NCBI RefSeq assembly: GCF_000737195.2 | Contig: NZ_JALM01000087.1 | Coordinates: forward strand, 1-35,019 | DNA length: 35,019 nucleotides | From: Sciscionella sediminilitoris | Lineage (GTDB): Bacteria > Actinomycetota > Actinomycetes > Mycobacteriales > Pseudonocardiaceae | Reading direction: 5' to 3' | Shown here: positions 10,217 through 18,688 of the stretch, in pieces | How the letters are laid out: every line of letters starts with the position of its first letter | Position numbering within the stretch: the first letter of the stretch is position 1 | Position numbers and translations under genes: made by a program | The notes under the pieces: generated by a model | Databases searched by the model: none | What the model was told of the DNA's origin: nothing | Seen by the model: the letters and a program-made list of their open reading frames with translations, nothing else

Positions 10217-11377
10217 TCAGGCGGCGCCCAGGATCAGGCCCGAGGTCGGCACCCCGGTGCCCGCGGTGACCAGCACGTGGCCAGGATCGGTGACCTGGTT
10301 GACCGCGGTTCCGCGCAACTGGCGCACCGCCTCGGCGATCCCGTTCACCCCGTGCAGGTAGGCCTCGCCGAGCTGACCACCGTGCGGGTTCAGCGGCCAG
10401 CGCCCGGTCAGTTCGAGCTCGCCGGAGGCCACCAGGGCCGGTGCCTCGCCGCGCCCGCAGAAGCCCAGCTCTTCGAGCTGCAGCAGGGTGTACGGGGTGA
10501 AGTGGTCGTAGAGCACGATCGCGCCCATGTCCTCGGGCCGCAGCCCGGAACTCTCCCAGAGCTGGCGCCCGACGACCGACATCTCCGGCAGTGCCGCGAT
10601 GTCCTCGCGGTAGTAGCTGGTCATCGTGTACTGGTCGGGTCCGCTGCCCTGGGCGGCCGCGGCGATCCGCACCGGGGGCGCGGCGAGATCCCGGGCCCGT
10701 TCGGCGGAGGTGATCACCAGCGCGATGCCGCCGTCGGTCTCCTGGCAGCAGTCGAACAGCCGCAGGGGATCCGCGATCATCCGGGATTCCTGGTGTTCGG
10801 CGAGGGTGATCGGTTTTCCGTAGAACCAGGCGTTCGGGTTGGTGGCGGCGTGTTTGCGGTCGAGTACCGCGATCCGCCCGAAGTCCTCGCTCGTGGCACC
10901 GTATTCGTGCATATAGCGGCGCGCCACCATGGCCACGGTCGCCGCGGGGGTGGCGATCCCGAACGGGTAATGCCAGCCGTTGTCCACGCCCGCACTGCTC
11001 GGCGCGGCCACCGCACCGGTGGAGACCTGACCGAACCGGTGCCCGGAGCGCTCGTTGAACGCGCGGTAGCACACCACGACATCCGCGGCACCGCCCGCGA
11101 CGGCGAGCACCGCCTGCTGCACGATCGCGCAAGCGGCCCCGCCGCCGTAACCGATCCGGCTGAAGAACCGCAGCTCCCCCATGCCGAGTTCGCGGGCGAC
11201 GGCGATCTCGTCGCTGGTGTCCATGCCGAACCGCACCACACCGTCCACATCGGACGGTTCGAGTCCGGCATCGCCCAGCGCGGAACGGATCGCCTCGCAG
11301 GCAAGGCGCAGTTCGCTGCGCCCGGATTCCTTGGAGAAATCGGTGGCCCCGATACCCACGATCGCCGTGTCAGTCAT
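10217..11377 (-). CDS. ltp2: Ltp2, thiolase-like steroid side-chain retro-aldolase
   Basis: A 386-residue thiolase-superfamily lipid-transfer-type protein. Ltp2 cleaves the 17-hydroxy-3-oxo-4-pregnene-20-carboxyl-CoA side chain by retro-aldol reaction, releasing propionyl-CoA and the 17-ketosteroid, and works in complex with the DUF35 domain of ChsH2. The start VGIGATDFSKESGRSE, the GYGGGAACAIVQQA segment and the C-terminal NPHGGQLGEAYLHG (Tyr340) are typical, and the usual thiolase cysteine chemistry is not expected. Length equals the mycobacterial protein (386). The frame is open to 11434, but AGGAGGTG directly before the ATG at 11377 fixes the start. It overlaps chsH1 by 8 nt and is the last gene of the side-chain operon. 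Confidence 0.95.
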   Translation of the reverse strand: MTDTAIVGIGATDFSKESGRSELRLACEAIRSALGDAGLEPSDVDGVVRFGMDTSDEIAVARELGMGELRFFSRIGYGGGAACAIVQQAVLAVAGGAADVVVCYRAFNERSGHRFGQVSTGAVAAPSSAGVDNGWHYPFGIATPAATVAMVARRYMHEYGATSEDFGRIAVLDRKHAATNPNAWFYGKPITLAEHQESRMIADPLRLFDCCQETDGGIALVITSAERARDLAAPPVRIAAAAQGSGPDQYTMTSYYREDIAALPEMSVVGRQLWESSGLRPEDMGAIVLYDHFTPYTLLQLEELGFCGRGEAPALVASGELELTGRWPLNPHGGQLGEAYLHGVNGIAEAVRQLRGTAVNQVTDPGHVLVTAGTGVPTSGLILGAA

Positions 11378-11783
11378 GCTCACCTCCTGCAGCGTCTTCG
11401 AGAGCGAACCGCACCGTGCCGCGCACGTGCTCACCGAGGCCGCAGGTCCCGCTCACCGCGACCACGTATTGCTCCTCCCCCGCTTCCCGCACCGACTCCC
11501 GGACCGAACCGGTGATCGTCAGGGTGTCTCCGGCGTAGCAGGGCACCCCGAGCTTGATGGAAACCCCGCGCACCAGGCAGTTCCGGCCGCCCCATTCGGT
11601 GACGAACCGTTGCACGAGACCGGTGGTGCTGAGGATGTTGAGGAAGATGTCCTTCGAACCGCGCTGCACGGCGGCATCCCGGTCGTGGTGCACGTCCTGG
11701 AAGTCCCTCGTGGCCAGCGCGGTGCTGATCACCACGGTCGGGGTGACCTCGATGCGCAGCGCGGGCAGTGTCGTCCCGATCAT
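11370..11783 (-). CDS. chsH1: ChsH1, MaoC-type enoyl-CoA hydratase subunit
   Basis: A 137-residue single hot-dog (MaoC-like) protein. ChsH1 pairs with ChsH2 to hydrate the C17(20)-enoyl-CoA formed by ChsE1-ChsE2, making the 17-hydroxy substrate of Ltp2. The hydratase motif is seen as TRDFQDVHHDRDAA (25-38), giving Asp30 and His32 or His33 as catalytic candidates. The start ATG at 11783 overlaps the chsH2 stop by 4 nt, and the stop overlaps ltp2 by 8 nt. The gene order chsE1/E2-chsH2-chsH1-ltp2 is that of Rv3544c-Rv3540c, which makes the assignment secure. Confidence 0.95.
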   Translation of the reverse strand: MIGTTLPALRIEVTPTVVISTALATRDFQDVHHDRDAAVQRGSKDIFLNILSTTGLVQRFVTEWGGRNCLVRGVSIKLGVPCYAGDTLTITGSVRESVREAGEEQYVVAVSGTCGLGEHVRGTVRFALEDAAGGEHD

Positions 11784-12745
11784 GACCGCGGCCTCCATGC
11801 CGGGAGCACCAGATCGTCGGTGACCCGGAGGAAGACCACCTCGACCTGTTGTCCGATGTGGACCGTTTCCGGGTCCACATCGATGAGCTCGCCCATCATC
11901 CGCACACCTTCCTCGAGATCGACGAGCGCGACGACGAACGGGGTCGCGCGCCCGGGAACCTTGGGGTGGTGGTGCACCACGTAGCTGTACACCGTTCCCT
12001 TGCCGGTACTGCGGATCCAGTCCGGTTCCGCGTCCGGCTGCTCGCGCCCCATCGCGCCGGGCGGGTGGCGCAGTTCGGTGCCGAAGCGCTGGATGCGCAG
12101 TTCCGCTTGCTTCGTGCCCTCCCAGAAGAACTCGGTGTCCTTCGACACCGGGGGCCGCATGGTGCCCGCGGACCGTTCCCGGGCGTCGATGATGTCCGGG
12201 TGGCTCTCCGGCTCCTCGCCCGTTTCCGCGCTGCCGGGCCGGAATTTCAGCACCCGGAAGCGCATCTCGCCGACTTGTTCGTCCCCCACGGTCCACACCG
12301 TTTTCGTGGTGACGAACCAGCCCTCGCCGAGCGCGGTCCGTTTCGGCCCGACCACCTCGGTCAGCTCGGTCGCCGAGCTCACCCGCTCACCGACGCGCAG
12401 GTAGCGGTGATAGGTCTGATCGGAGTTCGTGGCCACGATGGAGGTGTACCCGGCCTCGTCGAGCACCGCGATGATGTGCCCGAGCGGATCGTCGGTGGCG
12501 CGCGCCCCGTGCAGTCCGGCCATGGTCCAGGCCTGGATCATCCCCGGCGGGGCGACCGTGTCCGGTCCCGGTGCGTAGCGCGGATCCGTGTCACTGAAGG
12601 CCTCGGTCCAGTTGTTGATCATCGCGGTGTTTACCGGATCGCGCGCCTGCCGGGGGGCGCTGCGTCCGGCGGCCGCGATCTCCTCGGCACGGCGGCGGAT
12701 CCATTCTTCGGTATCGATGGCTCGATTCCTCCCTTGCTCACTCAT
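11780..12745 (-). CDS. chsH2: ChsH2, MaoC plus DUF35 hydratase subunit
   Basis: A 321-residue two-domain protein. The N-terminal MaoC-like hot-dog domain (about 1-170) partners ChsH1. The C-terminal part from about residue 200 (FFWEGTKQAELRIQRFG) is a DUF35/OB-fold domain that docks onto Ltp2. Many DUF35 proteins carry a cysteine zinc ribbon before the OB fold; this chain contains no cysteine at all, so no such zinc site can form. The gene overlaps the acyl-CoA dehydrogenase upstream by 4 nt (stop/ATG) and chsH1 downstream by 4 nt. Length is near that of Rv3542c (about 311). Confidence 0.94.
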   Translation of the reverse strand: MSEQGRNRAIDTEEWIRRRAEEIAAAGRSAPRQARDPVNTAMINNWTEAFSDTDPRYAPGPDTVAPPGMIQAWTMAGLHGARATDDPLGHIIAVLDEAGYTSIVATNSDQTYHRYLRVGERVSSATELTEVVGPKRTALGEGWFVTTKTVWTVGDEQVGEMRFRVLKFRPGSAETGEEPESHPDIIDARERSAGTMRPPVSKDTEFFWEGTKQAELRIQRFGTELRHPPGAMGREQPDAEPDWIRSTGKGTVYSYVVHHHPKVPGRATPFVVALVDLEEGVRMMGELIDVDPETVHIGQQVEVVFLRVTDDLVLPAWRPRS

Positions 12746-14946
12746 CGCGGCACCCGCGGCAGCCCGAGCCCGAACTGGGCGATCAGTTCCCGCTGCACCT
12801 CGTTCACCCCGCCGCCGAAGGTCAGCACCAGATTGCGCCGCGCCATCATGTCCAGCCAGTCGGCGAGCTCGGCGGTCTCCGGGTCCCCCGGATCGCCGTG
12901 CCGCGCCAGGATCTGGTTGAGCAACCGGCCGACCCGCTGCATCTCGGTCGAGCCGAACACCTTGGTGGCACAGGCGTCCCCGACCGAACCGTCGTGCGAG
13001 GCGGCCACCTGCCAGTTGAGCAGTTCGTTGATGCGCAGCACGGCCAGCACCTCACCCAGACCGGCGCGCACATCGGGTTCGCCGAGCAGCCCGCGCGCGG
13101 CCGCCCAGTCCCGCACCCGGTCGTATTGCGCGCCGACATAGCCGTGCGGGCCGAGCATCACGCGCTCGTGGTTGAGCTGTGTGGTGATCAGCCGCCAGCC
13201 CTTGTTCTCCTCGCCGACAAGGCGGTTCACCGGAACCCGCACATCGTTGAAGTAGCAGGCGTTCACGTGGTGCGCGCCGTCGCAGGTGATGATCGGAGTG
13301 TGGCTGAATCCGGGATCGCGAGTGTCCACGATCAGTACCGAGATCCCCTTGTGTTTCGGGGCTTCCCGGTCGGTGCGCACGGCCAGCCAGATGTAGTCCG
13401 CCTCGTGCACCCCGGTTGTGAACATCTTCTGCCCGTTGACCACGTACTCGTCCCCGTCCCGCACCGCGGTGGTGCGCAGCGAGGCAAGGTCGGTCCCCGC
13501 CTCGGGTTCGCTGTACCCGATAGCGAAATGCAGTTGCCCGGCGAGAATCTTCGGCAGGAAGAACTCGCGCTGTTCCTCGGTTCCGTTCGCGAGCAGCGTC
13601 GGCGCGACCGTCTGCAGGGTCACCGAGGGCAGCTGCACATCGGCGCGTGCGGCCTCGTTGACGAAGATCGCCTGTTCGATCGGATCGACCCCGCGGCCGC
13701 CGTACTCGGGCGGCCAGCCGACCCCGAGCCACCCGTCGGCCCCGAGACGGCGCACGACCTCGCGGTGCGCGTCGCCGTGCCGTTGCACGCGCAACTGCTC
13801 ACGCTGCTCCGGGGTGATCAGCGTGCCGAGGTAGGCGCGCAGTTCGGCACGCAGTTCCTGTTGTTTCGGCGAGAGTTCCAGTTCCACCCCGGGTCCGGGT
13901 TCGCGGCGCTCGGCGACCGGTTCGGTTCCGGCCAGCCCGCCGATCGCCTCGGTCGCCGCCGGTCCCCCGCCGAGGAATCCGGTCAGCGCGGTGAGTTTCC
14001 CGTAGTAACGGTGCAACGGGTAGTCCATGTCCACACCGATCCCGCCGTGCAGGTGATGGCAGGTGTGCACGGCCTCGACGGTGCGCGCGGCCAGCCAGTA
14101 GCCCGCGGCGGCCAGATCGGTCGCCGCGGCGAGTCCGTTGCCGAGCCGCCAGCAGGCCGAGAAGGCGATCAGGTGCATGGCGCGCGCGGCGATGTAGACA
14201 TCGGCGACCTGCGCTGCCGCGGCCTGGAAGGTGGCGATCGGGCGGCCGAACTGCTCCCGGGTCCCGATGTGGGTCACGGTCAGGTCGAGCGCCCCGGCCA
14301 GTGCCCCGTCGGCGAGGGCGGCCGCCCCGGCCAGGGCGTGCTCGTGCACCGAACGCAGCAGTTCCGCGCCACCGAGCACCCGGGCAACCGGGGCGTCCTC
14401 GAGGTGCAGCGAACCGCGCGGCCCGGGGCGCACCCCTTCGGCGTTCGCGTCCACGAGCACCACCGCGGGCGCGCCCTCGTGGGTCACGGTGACCAGCAGC
14501 CTGGCGGCCTGGTCCAGCTCGGGAACGTTGATCTTGGTTCCGCGCACCCGCAACCGGTCCCCTTCGGCGCGGGTCACGGTGCGCGGTTGCGCCGGGAACG
14601 GTACCGAGGGTTCCCCGACGGCCGCGGTGAGGATCGCACCGTCCTCGATCACGCTGCGCGGCAACGGATCCGGGTCCCCGGACTGCGCGGCGAGCGGTAG
14701 GGCGGCGAGGAACAGCGAGCCGAAGACGGGCACATCCGCTCCCGTTCGGGCGATCGCCTGCGCGAGCAGCCCGGCCTCGAACACGCCGAGACCCGAGCCA
14801 CCGTGGCGCTCCGGCAGCACCGCACCGAGCACGCCCGCATCGACCAGCGCCTTCCAGATGTGCGCCGGATTTCCTTCCTCCCGGCGCAGCACTTCCTCGG
14901 CGAGCTCGACCAGCGCGCGCTGATCGGCATCGAGTTCGAAACGCAA
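12742..14946 (-). CDS. Fused ChsE1-ChsE2 acyl-CoA dehydrogenase
   Basis: A 734-residue protein made of two acyl-CoA dehydrogenase halves. The N-terminal half (about 1-345) resembles FadE28/ChsE1 and the C-terminal half (about 350-734) FadE29/ChsE2. In M. tuberculosis these are two genes (Rv3544c, Rv3543c; about 339 and 387 residues) whose products form an alpha2beta2 enzyme that dehydrogenates the three-carbon steroid CoA side chain. The C half has GYSEPEAGTDLASLRT and LNHERVML, with Glu594 as likely catalytic base; the N half has REQFGRPIATFQA and HHLHGGIGVDMDYPLHRYY. The start is probably the TTG at 14946, 7 nt after GGGAGG; a GTG at 14961 is also in frame. It overlaps chsH2 by 4 nt and follows chsE3 by 33 nt. 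No frameshift or stop separates the halves. Confidence 0.92.
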   Translation of the reverse strand: MRFELDADQRALVELAEEVLRREEGNPAHIWKALVDAGVLGAVLPERHGGSGLGVFEAGLLAQAIARTGADVPVFGSLFLAALPLAAQSGDPDPLPRSVIEDGAILTAAVGEPSVPFPAQPRTVTRAEGDRLRVRGTKINVPELDQAARLLVTVTHEGAPAVVLVDANAEGVRPGPRGSLHLEDAPVARVLGGAELLRSVHEHALAGAAALADGALAGALDLTVTHIGTREQFGRPIATFQAAAAQVADVYIAARAMHLIAFSACWRLGNGLAAATDLAAAGYWLAARTVEAVHTCHHLHGGIGVDMDYPLHRYYGKLTALTGFLGGGPAATEAIGGLAGTEPVAERREPGPGVELELSPKQQELRAELRAYLGTLITPEQREQLRVQRHGDAHREVVRRLGADGWLGVGWPPEYGGRGVDPIEQAIFVNEAARADVQLPSVTLQTVAPTLLANGTEEQREFFLPKILAGQLHFAIGYSEPEAGTDLASLRTTAVRDGDEYVVNGQKMFTTGVHEADYIWLAVRTDREAPKHKGISVLIVDTRDPGFSHTPIITCDGAHHVNACYFNDVRVPVNRLVGEENKGWRLITTQLNHERVMLGPHGYVGAQYDRVRDWAAARGLLGEPDVRAGLGEVLAVLRINELLNWQVAASHDGSVGDACATKVFGSTEMQRVGRLLNQILARHGDPGDPETAELADWLDMMARRNLVLTFGGGVNEVQRELIAQFGLGLPRVPR

Positions 14947-14979
14947 GCCGCAACCTCCCACTTCTCGCTTGGATACCGG

Positions 14980-17091
14980 TCAGCCGCGTGGCAGGCCGAG
15001 CAGGCGCTCGACCACGTGCACCCCGAGCACCTGGGTGCTGCCACCCGCGATGCTCAACGCCCTGCTGCGCAACAGTTCCGTGGACAGTTCCCGGGCCTGG
15101 CCCTCGGTGAGCGCGCCCTCGGGCCCGCACAGGGTCAGCGCGGTGTCGGCGGTCCGCTGCCGGTGCTCGACCCCGACCAGTTTGGCCACCGCCGATTCGG
15201 CGCCCGGCTGACGACCGGCGAGCCGCAGCGCGGCCCCGCGCGCACCCAGTGCCCGTACCGCGAGCCCGCTGCACACCAGTTCACCGATCCGGGCAAGCAC
15301 TTCCCCATCCGGCTGGGCCCCGTTCGGATCGGCACCGGCCATGCTCAGCACGCGTTCCAGATCGGCGTCGAAGGAGGCATTGGCGGACAGCGCGACCCGC
15401 TCGTTGGCCAGGGTCGCCCGCGCCAGTTTCCAGCCCTCGTTCACCGCGCCGACCACGCACTCGTCCGGCACGAAGACCCCGTCCAGGAACACCTCGTTGA
15501 ACAGCGCCTCCCCGGTGATCTCGCGCAGCGGCCGCACGGTGATCCCGGAGGTGCGCATGTCCACGAGGAAGTAGGTGATCCCCTTGTGTTTCGGGGCTTC
15601 CGGATCGGTGCGGGCCAGGCAGATCGCCCAGTCCGCGGTCGCCGCGACCGAGGTCCACACCTTCTGCCCGGACAGTTCCCAGCCGCCGTCCACCCGTTTC
15701 GCCGCGGTGCGCAGTCCGGCCAGATCCGATCCCGCCTCCGGCTCGCTGAACAGCTGGCACCACACGAGATCGCCGCGCAGGGTCGGCATGATGAACCGTT
15801 CGCACTGCTGCGCGGTGCCGAAACCGAGGATGGTCGGCAGCGCCCAGGCGCCCACGACCAGGTTCGGCCGGGCGACTCCGGCCGCGTCCAGTTCGGCGTC
15901 GATGGCCAGCTGGGTCGCCGCGTCCGCCTCGAGTCCGTAGGGCCGTGGATAGTGCGGCATGATCAGGCCCGCATCGGCGAGCGCGCGCCGCTGTTCCGGT
16001 TCGGCCAGTTCGGCGATCTCCGCGATGCGGGCCCTGGTTTCCGGATCCGCCGCGCCCCGGTCCCGCGCGGAACGCCGGCGCCCGTCCAGGGCGAGCCGGG
16101 CCACCCGCTGATTCCCCGCACCGCCGAACCACTGGCGCAGCGCGAGCGCGCGGCGCAGATACAGGTGCGCGTCGTGTTCCCAGGTGTAGCCGATCCCGCC
16201 GAGCACCTGGATGCAGCTCTTCGCCGCGGCGACCGCGTGCTCCAGTCCGGCGGCGCAGGCCGCGGCCGCGGGCAGCGCCTCCCCGCTCAGCGCGGCATCC
16301 CAGGCCAGCGCCCCGGTGGTTTCGTTGGCGCACAACAGATCCGCGCACAGCAGTTTGACCGCCTGGAAGCTGCCGATGGGTTTGCCGAACTGTTCGCGGG
16401 TCTTCGCGTACTCCGCGGCGGTGCGCAGGCACCAGCCGGTGATGCCCGCGCATTCGGCGGCCACGAGCACCGCAGTAATCAGTTCGACGTCCCCGCGCAG
16501 CCGGGTGTCTCCGGCCGGGGTGAGCCGCTCGCCCTCCACGGCGTCCAGGCTCACCCGGGCGACCGGAACGGAGGAGTCGAGCGCTTCGCGTGGACTGATC
16601 CGGGCCCGCGCGCCGTCCACGAGAAACCAGTCCGTGCCGGTTCCGGCGAGCAGCATGCAGCCTTCCTCGGCACCGAGCACGGTCGCGGTACCGGAGATCC
16701 GCCCGTCCTCGAGGCGGAACCCGTCCGCTACGGCGAACCGCGCGCGCCCGGCGGCCAGCTCCCCCGCCTGCGGGTGGTCCCCGAGCAGCACGGAGGCCAG
16801 CAGGCTCGGCAGCAGCGGTCCGGGCACGAGTTCGGCGGCACAGGCTTCCGCGGCCACCGCGAGGTCGAGCAGTTCGCCACCGCCCCCGCCGCGCGCGGGA
16901 TCCACCGCGATGCCGAGCACACCGAGCTCGGCGAGCCCCGGCCAGTGTTTGCGCCAGGCCTGACTGTTGCCATCGGCCTGTTCCCGTACGGTTTCGCGCA
17001 CCTTCGCGGCCGAGGCGAAGGAGGTGATCGCCTCGGCGAGCGCGTGGTGTTCCTCGGTGATCGGGATCGTAACGCCGGACTGCACGCCCAT
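14980..17091 (-). CDS. chsE3: ChsE3/FadE34-type double-domain acyl-CoA dehydrogenase
   Basis: A 703-residue single-chain dehydrogenase with two acyl-CoA dehydrogenase modules, as in M. tuberculosis FadE34 (about 711). That enzyme oxidises the five-carbon side chain of 3-oxo-cholenoyl-CoA, a step for cholesterol intermediates and bile acids. Visible motifs are KTREQFGKPIGSFQAVKLL and LGGIGYTWEHDAHLYLRR in the N half, and FSEPEAGSDLAGLRTAA and LANERVAL (Glu564, likely catalytic base) in the C half. In M. tuberculosis fadE34 is also divergent from kstR, so position supports orthology. The ATG at 17091 is only 3 nt from a KstR site and has no Shine-Dalgarno sequence; the transcript may be leaderless or very short-leadered. 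First gene of the side-chain operon. Confidence 0.92.
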   Translation of the reverse strand: MGVQSGVTIPITEEHHALAEAITSFASAAKVRETVREQADGNSQAWRKHWPGLAELGVLGIAVDPARGGGGGELLDLAVAAEACAAELVPGPLLPSLLASVLLGDHPQAGELAAGRARFAVADGFRLEDGRISGTATVLGAEEGCMLLAGTGTDWFLVDGARARISPREALDSSVPVARVSLDAVEGERLTPAGDTRLRGDVELITAVLVAAECAGITGWCLRTAAEYAKTREQFGKPIGSFQAVKLLCADLLCANETTGALAWDAALSGEALPAAAACAAGLEHAVAAAKSCIQVLGGIGYTWEHDAHLYLRRALALRQWFGGAGNQRVARLALDGRRRSARDRGAADPETRARIAEIAELAEPEQRRALADAGLIMPHYPRPYGLEADAATQLAIDAELDAAGVARPNLVVGAWALPTILGFGTAQQCERFIMPTLRGDLVWCQLFSEPEAGSDLAGLRTAAKRVDGGWELSGQKVWTSVAATADWAICLARTDPEAPKHKGITYFLVDMRTSGITVRPLREITGEALFNEVFLDGVFVPDECVVGAVNEGWKLARATLANERVALSANASFDADLERVLSMAGADPNGAQPDGEVLARIGELVCSGLAVRALGARGAALRLAGRQPGAESAVAKLVGVEHRQRTADTALTLCGPEGALTEGQARELSTELLRSRALSIAGGSTQVLGVHVVERLLGLPRG

Positions 17092-17094
17092 AAG

Positions 17095-17108
17095 TAGAAC
17101 ATGTTTCA
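17095..17108. promoter_or_regulatory. KstR operator upstream of chsE3
   Basis: On the plus strand TAGAACATGTTTCA matches TnnAACnnGTTnnA at all eight fixed positions. It begins 4 nt upstream of the chsE3 ATG, so it would sit at or just after the transcription start. A minus-strand TAATCT (17121-17126) could be the -10. Repression of the chsE3-chsE1/E2-chsH2-chsH1-ltp2 operon is expected. Confidence 0.85.
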
Positions 17109-17171
17109 GTCTTGGAGGGAAGATTACATACAAATCTGCACGTATATCGAAGGGAGCCCGAGGCGACAAAT

Positions 17172-17192
17172 GGGAACTTGTTCCAATATGAT
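17172..17192 (+). promoter_or_regulatory. kstR promoter with embedded KstR-type operator
   Basis: GGGAACTTGTTCCA (17172-17185) matches the KstR consensus at seven of eight fixed positions (first T is G). Directly after it, TATGAT (17187-17192) is a good -10 for kstR, with no strong -35. An operator against the -10 is the usual layout for autorepression. Confidence 0.72.
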
Positions 17193-17223
17193 GACCTGAG
17201 GGAGTGACCGAGGGAGATGGAGA

Positions 17224-17856
17224 ATGTCCGAACAACAGCTGGCGCAGCCGGTGAAGACGGCGCGGACGACGCGGACCACCGCGCAGCAACAGCGCAGGGA
17301 ACGCATCCTGGACGCGACGATCGGCCTGGCATCCAAGGGCGGGTACGACGCGGTGCAGATGCGCGCGGTCGCCGATGACGCCGGTGTGGCGCTCGGCACG
17401 CTCTACCGCTACTTCCCCTCCAAGATCCATCTGCTGGTGTCCAGCCTCGGCCGGGAATTCTCCAGCGCCCAGGCCAGGTTCTCCCGCCGCACCATTCCCG
17501 GGGAGACCGCCGCGGAACGACTGCTCTACCTGCTCGGCAGGGTCACCAAATCACTGCAGCGCGATCCGCTGCTCACCGAGGCGGTCACCCGGGCGTTCAT
17601 GTTCGCGGACACCTCGGCGGCCGCGGAGATCGACGAGGTCGGCCAGGCGCTCGAGTCGATGTTCAGCCACGCGGTGCGCGGGGACGAGGAACTGACCGAG
17701 CGGGACCGCGTGGTGATCCGGATCGTCTCCGATGTCTGGCTGTCCAACCTGGTGTCCTGGGTCACCAGGCGCGCGTCCGCCCGCGATGTGACCACGCGCC
17801 TGGAGCTGACCGTGCAACTGCTGCTCGGCGACGGGGAGATCAGCGGCAGCTGGTGA
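17224..17856 (+). CDS. kstR: KstR, TetR-family repressor of steroid catabolism
   Basis: A 210-residue TetR-family regulator that represses the upper steroid regulon and is released by 3-oxo-cholestenoyl-CoA type ligands. The helix-turn-helix region reads ERILDATIGLASKGGYDAVQ then MRAVADDAGVALGTLYRYFPSKIHLLVS, nearly identical to my memory of KstR (Rv3574). The C-terminal part has DVWLSNLVSWVTRRASARDV, also typical. The N-terminal extension (about 20 residues, rich in Thr, Gln and Arg) is slightly longer than in M. tuberculosis (199 residues total). The ATG at 17224 follows GGGAGATGGAGA. It is divergent from chsE3 and converges on the luciferase-like gene with a 17-nt overlap of the 3' ends. 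Confidence 0.96.
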   Translation: MSEQQLAQPVKTARTTRTTAQQQRRERILDATIGLASKGGYDAVQMRAVADDAGVALGTLYRYFPSKIHLLVSSLGREFSSAQARFSRRTIPGETAAERLLYLLGRVTKSLQRDPLLTEAVTRAFMFADTSAAAEIDEVGQALESMFSHAVRGDEELTERDRVVIRIVSDVWLSNLVSWVTRRASARDVTTRLELTVQLLLGDGEISGSW

Positions 17857-18682
17857 GCTTCCCGGCGAGCCGCTCCAGATAACTGAGCACCTCGGCCTCG
17901 CTGCGATCCGGGATCCCGAACGCCACCTCGGTGACCCCGAGCTCGGCCAACCGCTCCAGCCCGTCCGGTTTCCCGGCGAGCACGGTGATCTCCGGCGCAC
18001 CGGAACGGCCCTCGCTGTGCCAGATCCGAGTCAGCGCGGCGATCTTGTCCTCGAGCTCGGACTCGAACGGGGTGGTCATCCAGCCGTCCGCGTGCCGCGC
18101 GATCCAGGTGAAGGTGCGCTCCGTGCCACCGGCCCCGATCAGCACGGGAACCGTGTCCTGCACCGGTTTCGGCCAGGCCCAGCTCGGTCCGAAGCTCACG
18201 TGCTCGCCCGCGTAGGCGGCCTCCTCCTGGGTCCACAGCGCCCGCATCGCCTCCAGGTACTCGCGCAGCACGGTGCGCCGTTTGCCCGGGGGAACGTGGT
18301 GGTCGCCGAGTTCATCGGTGTTCCAGCCGAATCCGGCACCCAGCACCACCCGGCCCCCGCTGAGGTGGTCGAGGGTGGCGATGGATTTGGCCAGGGTGAT
18401 CGGATCGTGCTCGACCGGCAGCGCCACCGCGGTGCCGAGCCGGATCGTGGTGGTCACCGCGGCCGCCGTGCCGAGCGCCACCCAGGGGTCCAGGGTGCGC
18501 AGGTACCGGTCGTCGGGCAGCTCCGAGGTCCCGGTGCCCGGATGCGCCGCCTCCCTGCGCACCGGGATGTGCGTGTGCTCGGGCACCGAGAAGGTGTCGA
18601 AGCCCGCTTCCTCGGCCGCGCGGGCCACGACCGCGGGCGCCGGGCCGCGATCACTGGTGAACTGGGTGATTCCGAATCGCAT
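17840..18682 (-). CDS. Luciferase-like (LLM) F420/flavin-dependent oxidoreductase
   Basis: A 280-residue TIM-barrel protein of the luciferase-like monooxygenase superfamily, in the group usually annotated as F420-dependent. Recognisable stretches are MRFGITQF at the start, PWVALGTAAAVTTTIRLGTAV (66-86), RVVLGAGFGWNTDE (110-123) and PVLIGAGGTERTF. In M. tuberculosis an LLM protein (Rv3520c) lies in the cholesterol regulon; whether this is its ortholog cannot be told by eye. It follows the P450 gene by 6 nt and appears to be the last gene of cysD-cysNC-P450-LLM. Its 3' end overlaps the 3' end of kstR by 17 nt on the opposite strand. Substrate unknown; a reduction or oxygenation of a steroid intermediate is plausible. 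Confidence 0.88.
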   Translation of the reverse strand: MRFGITQFTSDRGPAPAVVARAAEEAGFDTFSVPEHTHIPVRREAAHPGTGTSELPDDRYLRTLDPWVALGTAAAVTTTIRLGTAVALPVEHDPITLAKSIATLDHLSGGRVVLGAGFGWNTDELGDHHVPPGKRRTVLREYLEAMRALWTQEEAAYAGEHVSFGPSWAWPKPVQDTVPVLIGAGGTERTFTWIARHADGWMTTPFESELEDKIAALTRIWHSEGRSGAPEITVLAGKPDGLERLAELGVTEVAFGIPDRSEAEVLSYLERLAGKLTSCR

Positions 18683-18688
18683 ATGTCC

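Noticed and set aside
12898-14700. 600-codon plus-strand frame opposite the fused acyl-CoA dehydrogenase
   Set aside because: Antisense shadow with a low-complexity composition rich in Arg, Gly and His; the minus-strand protein is clearly real.
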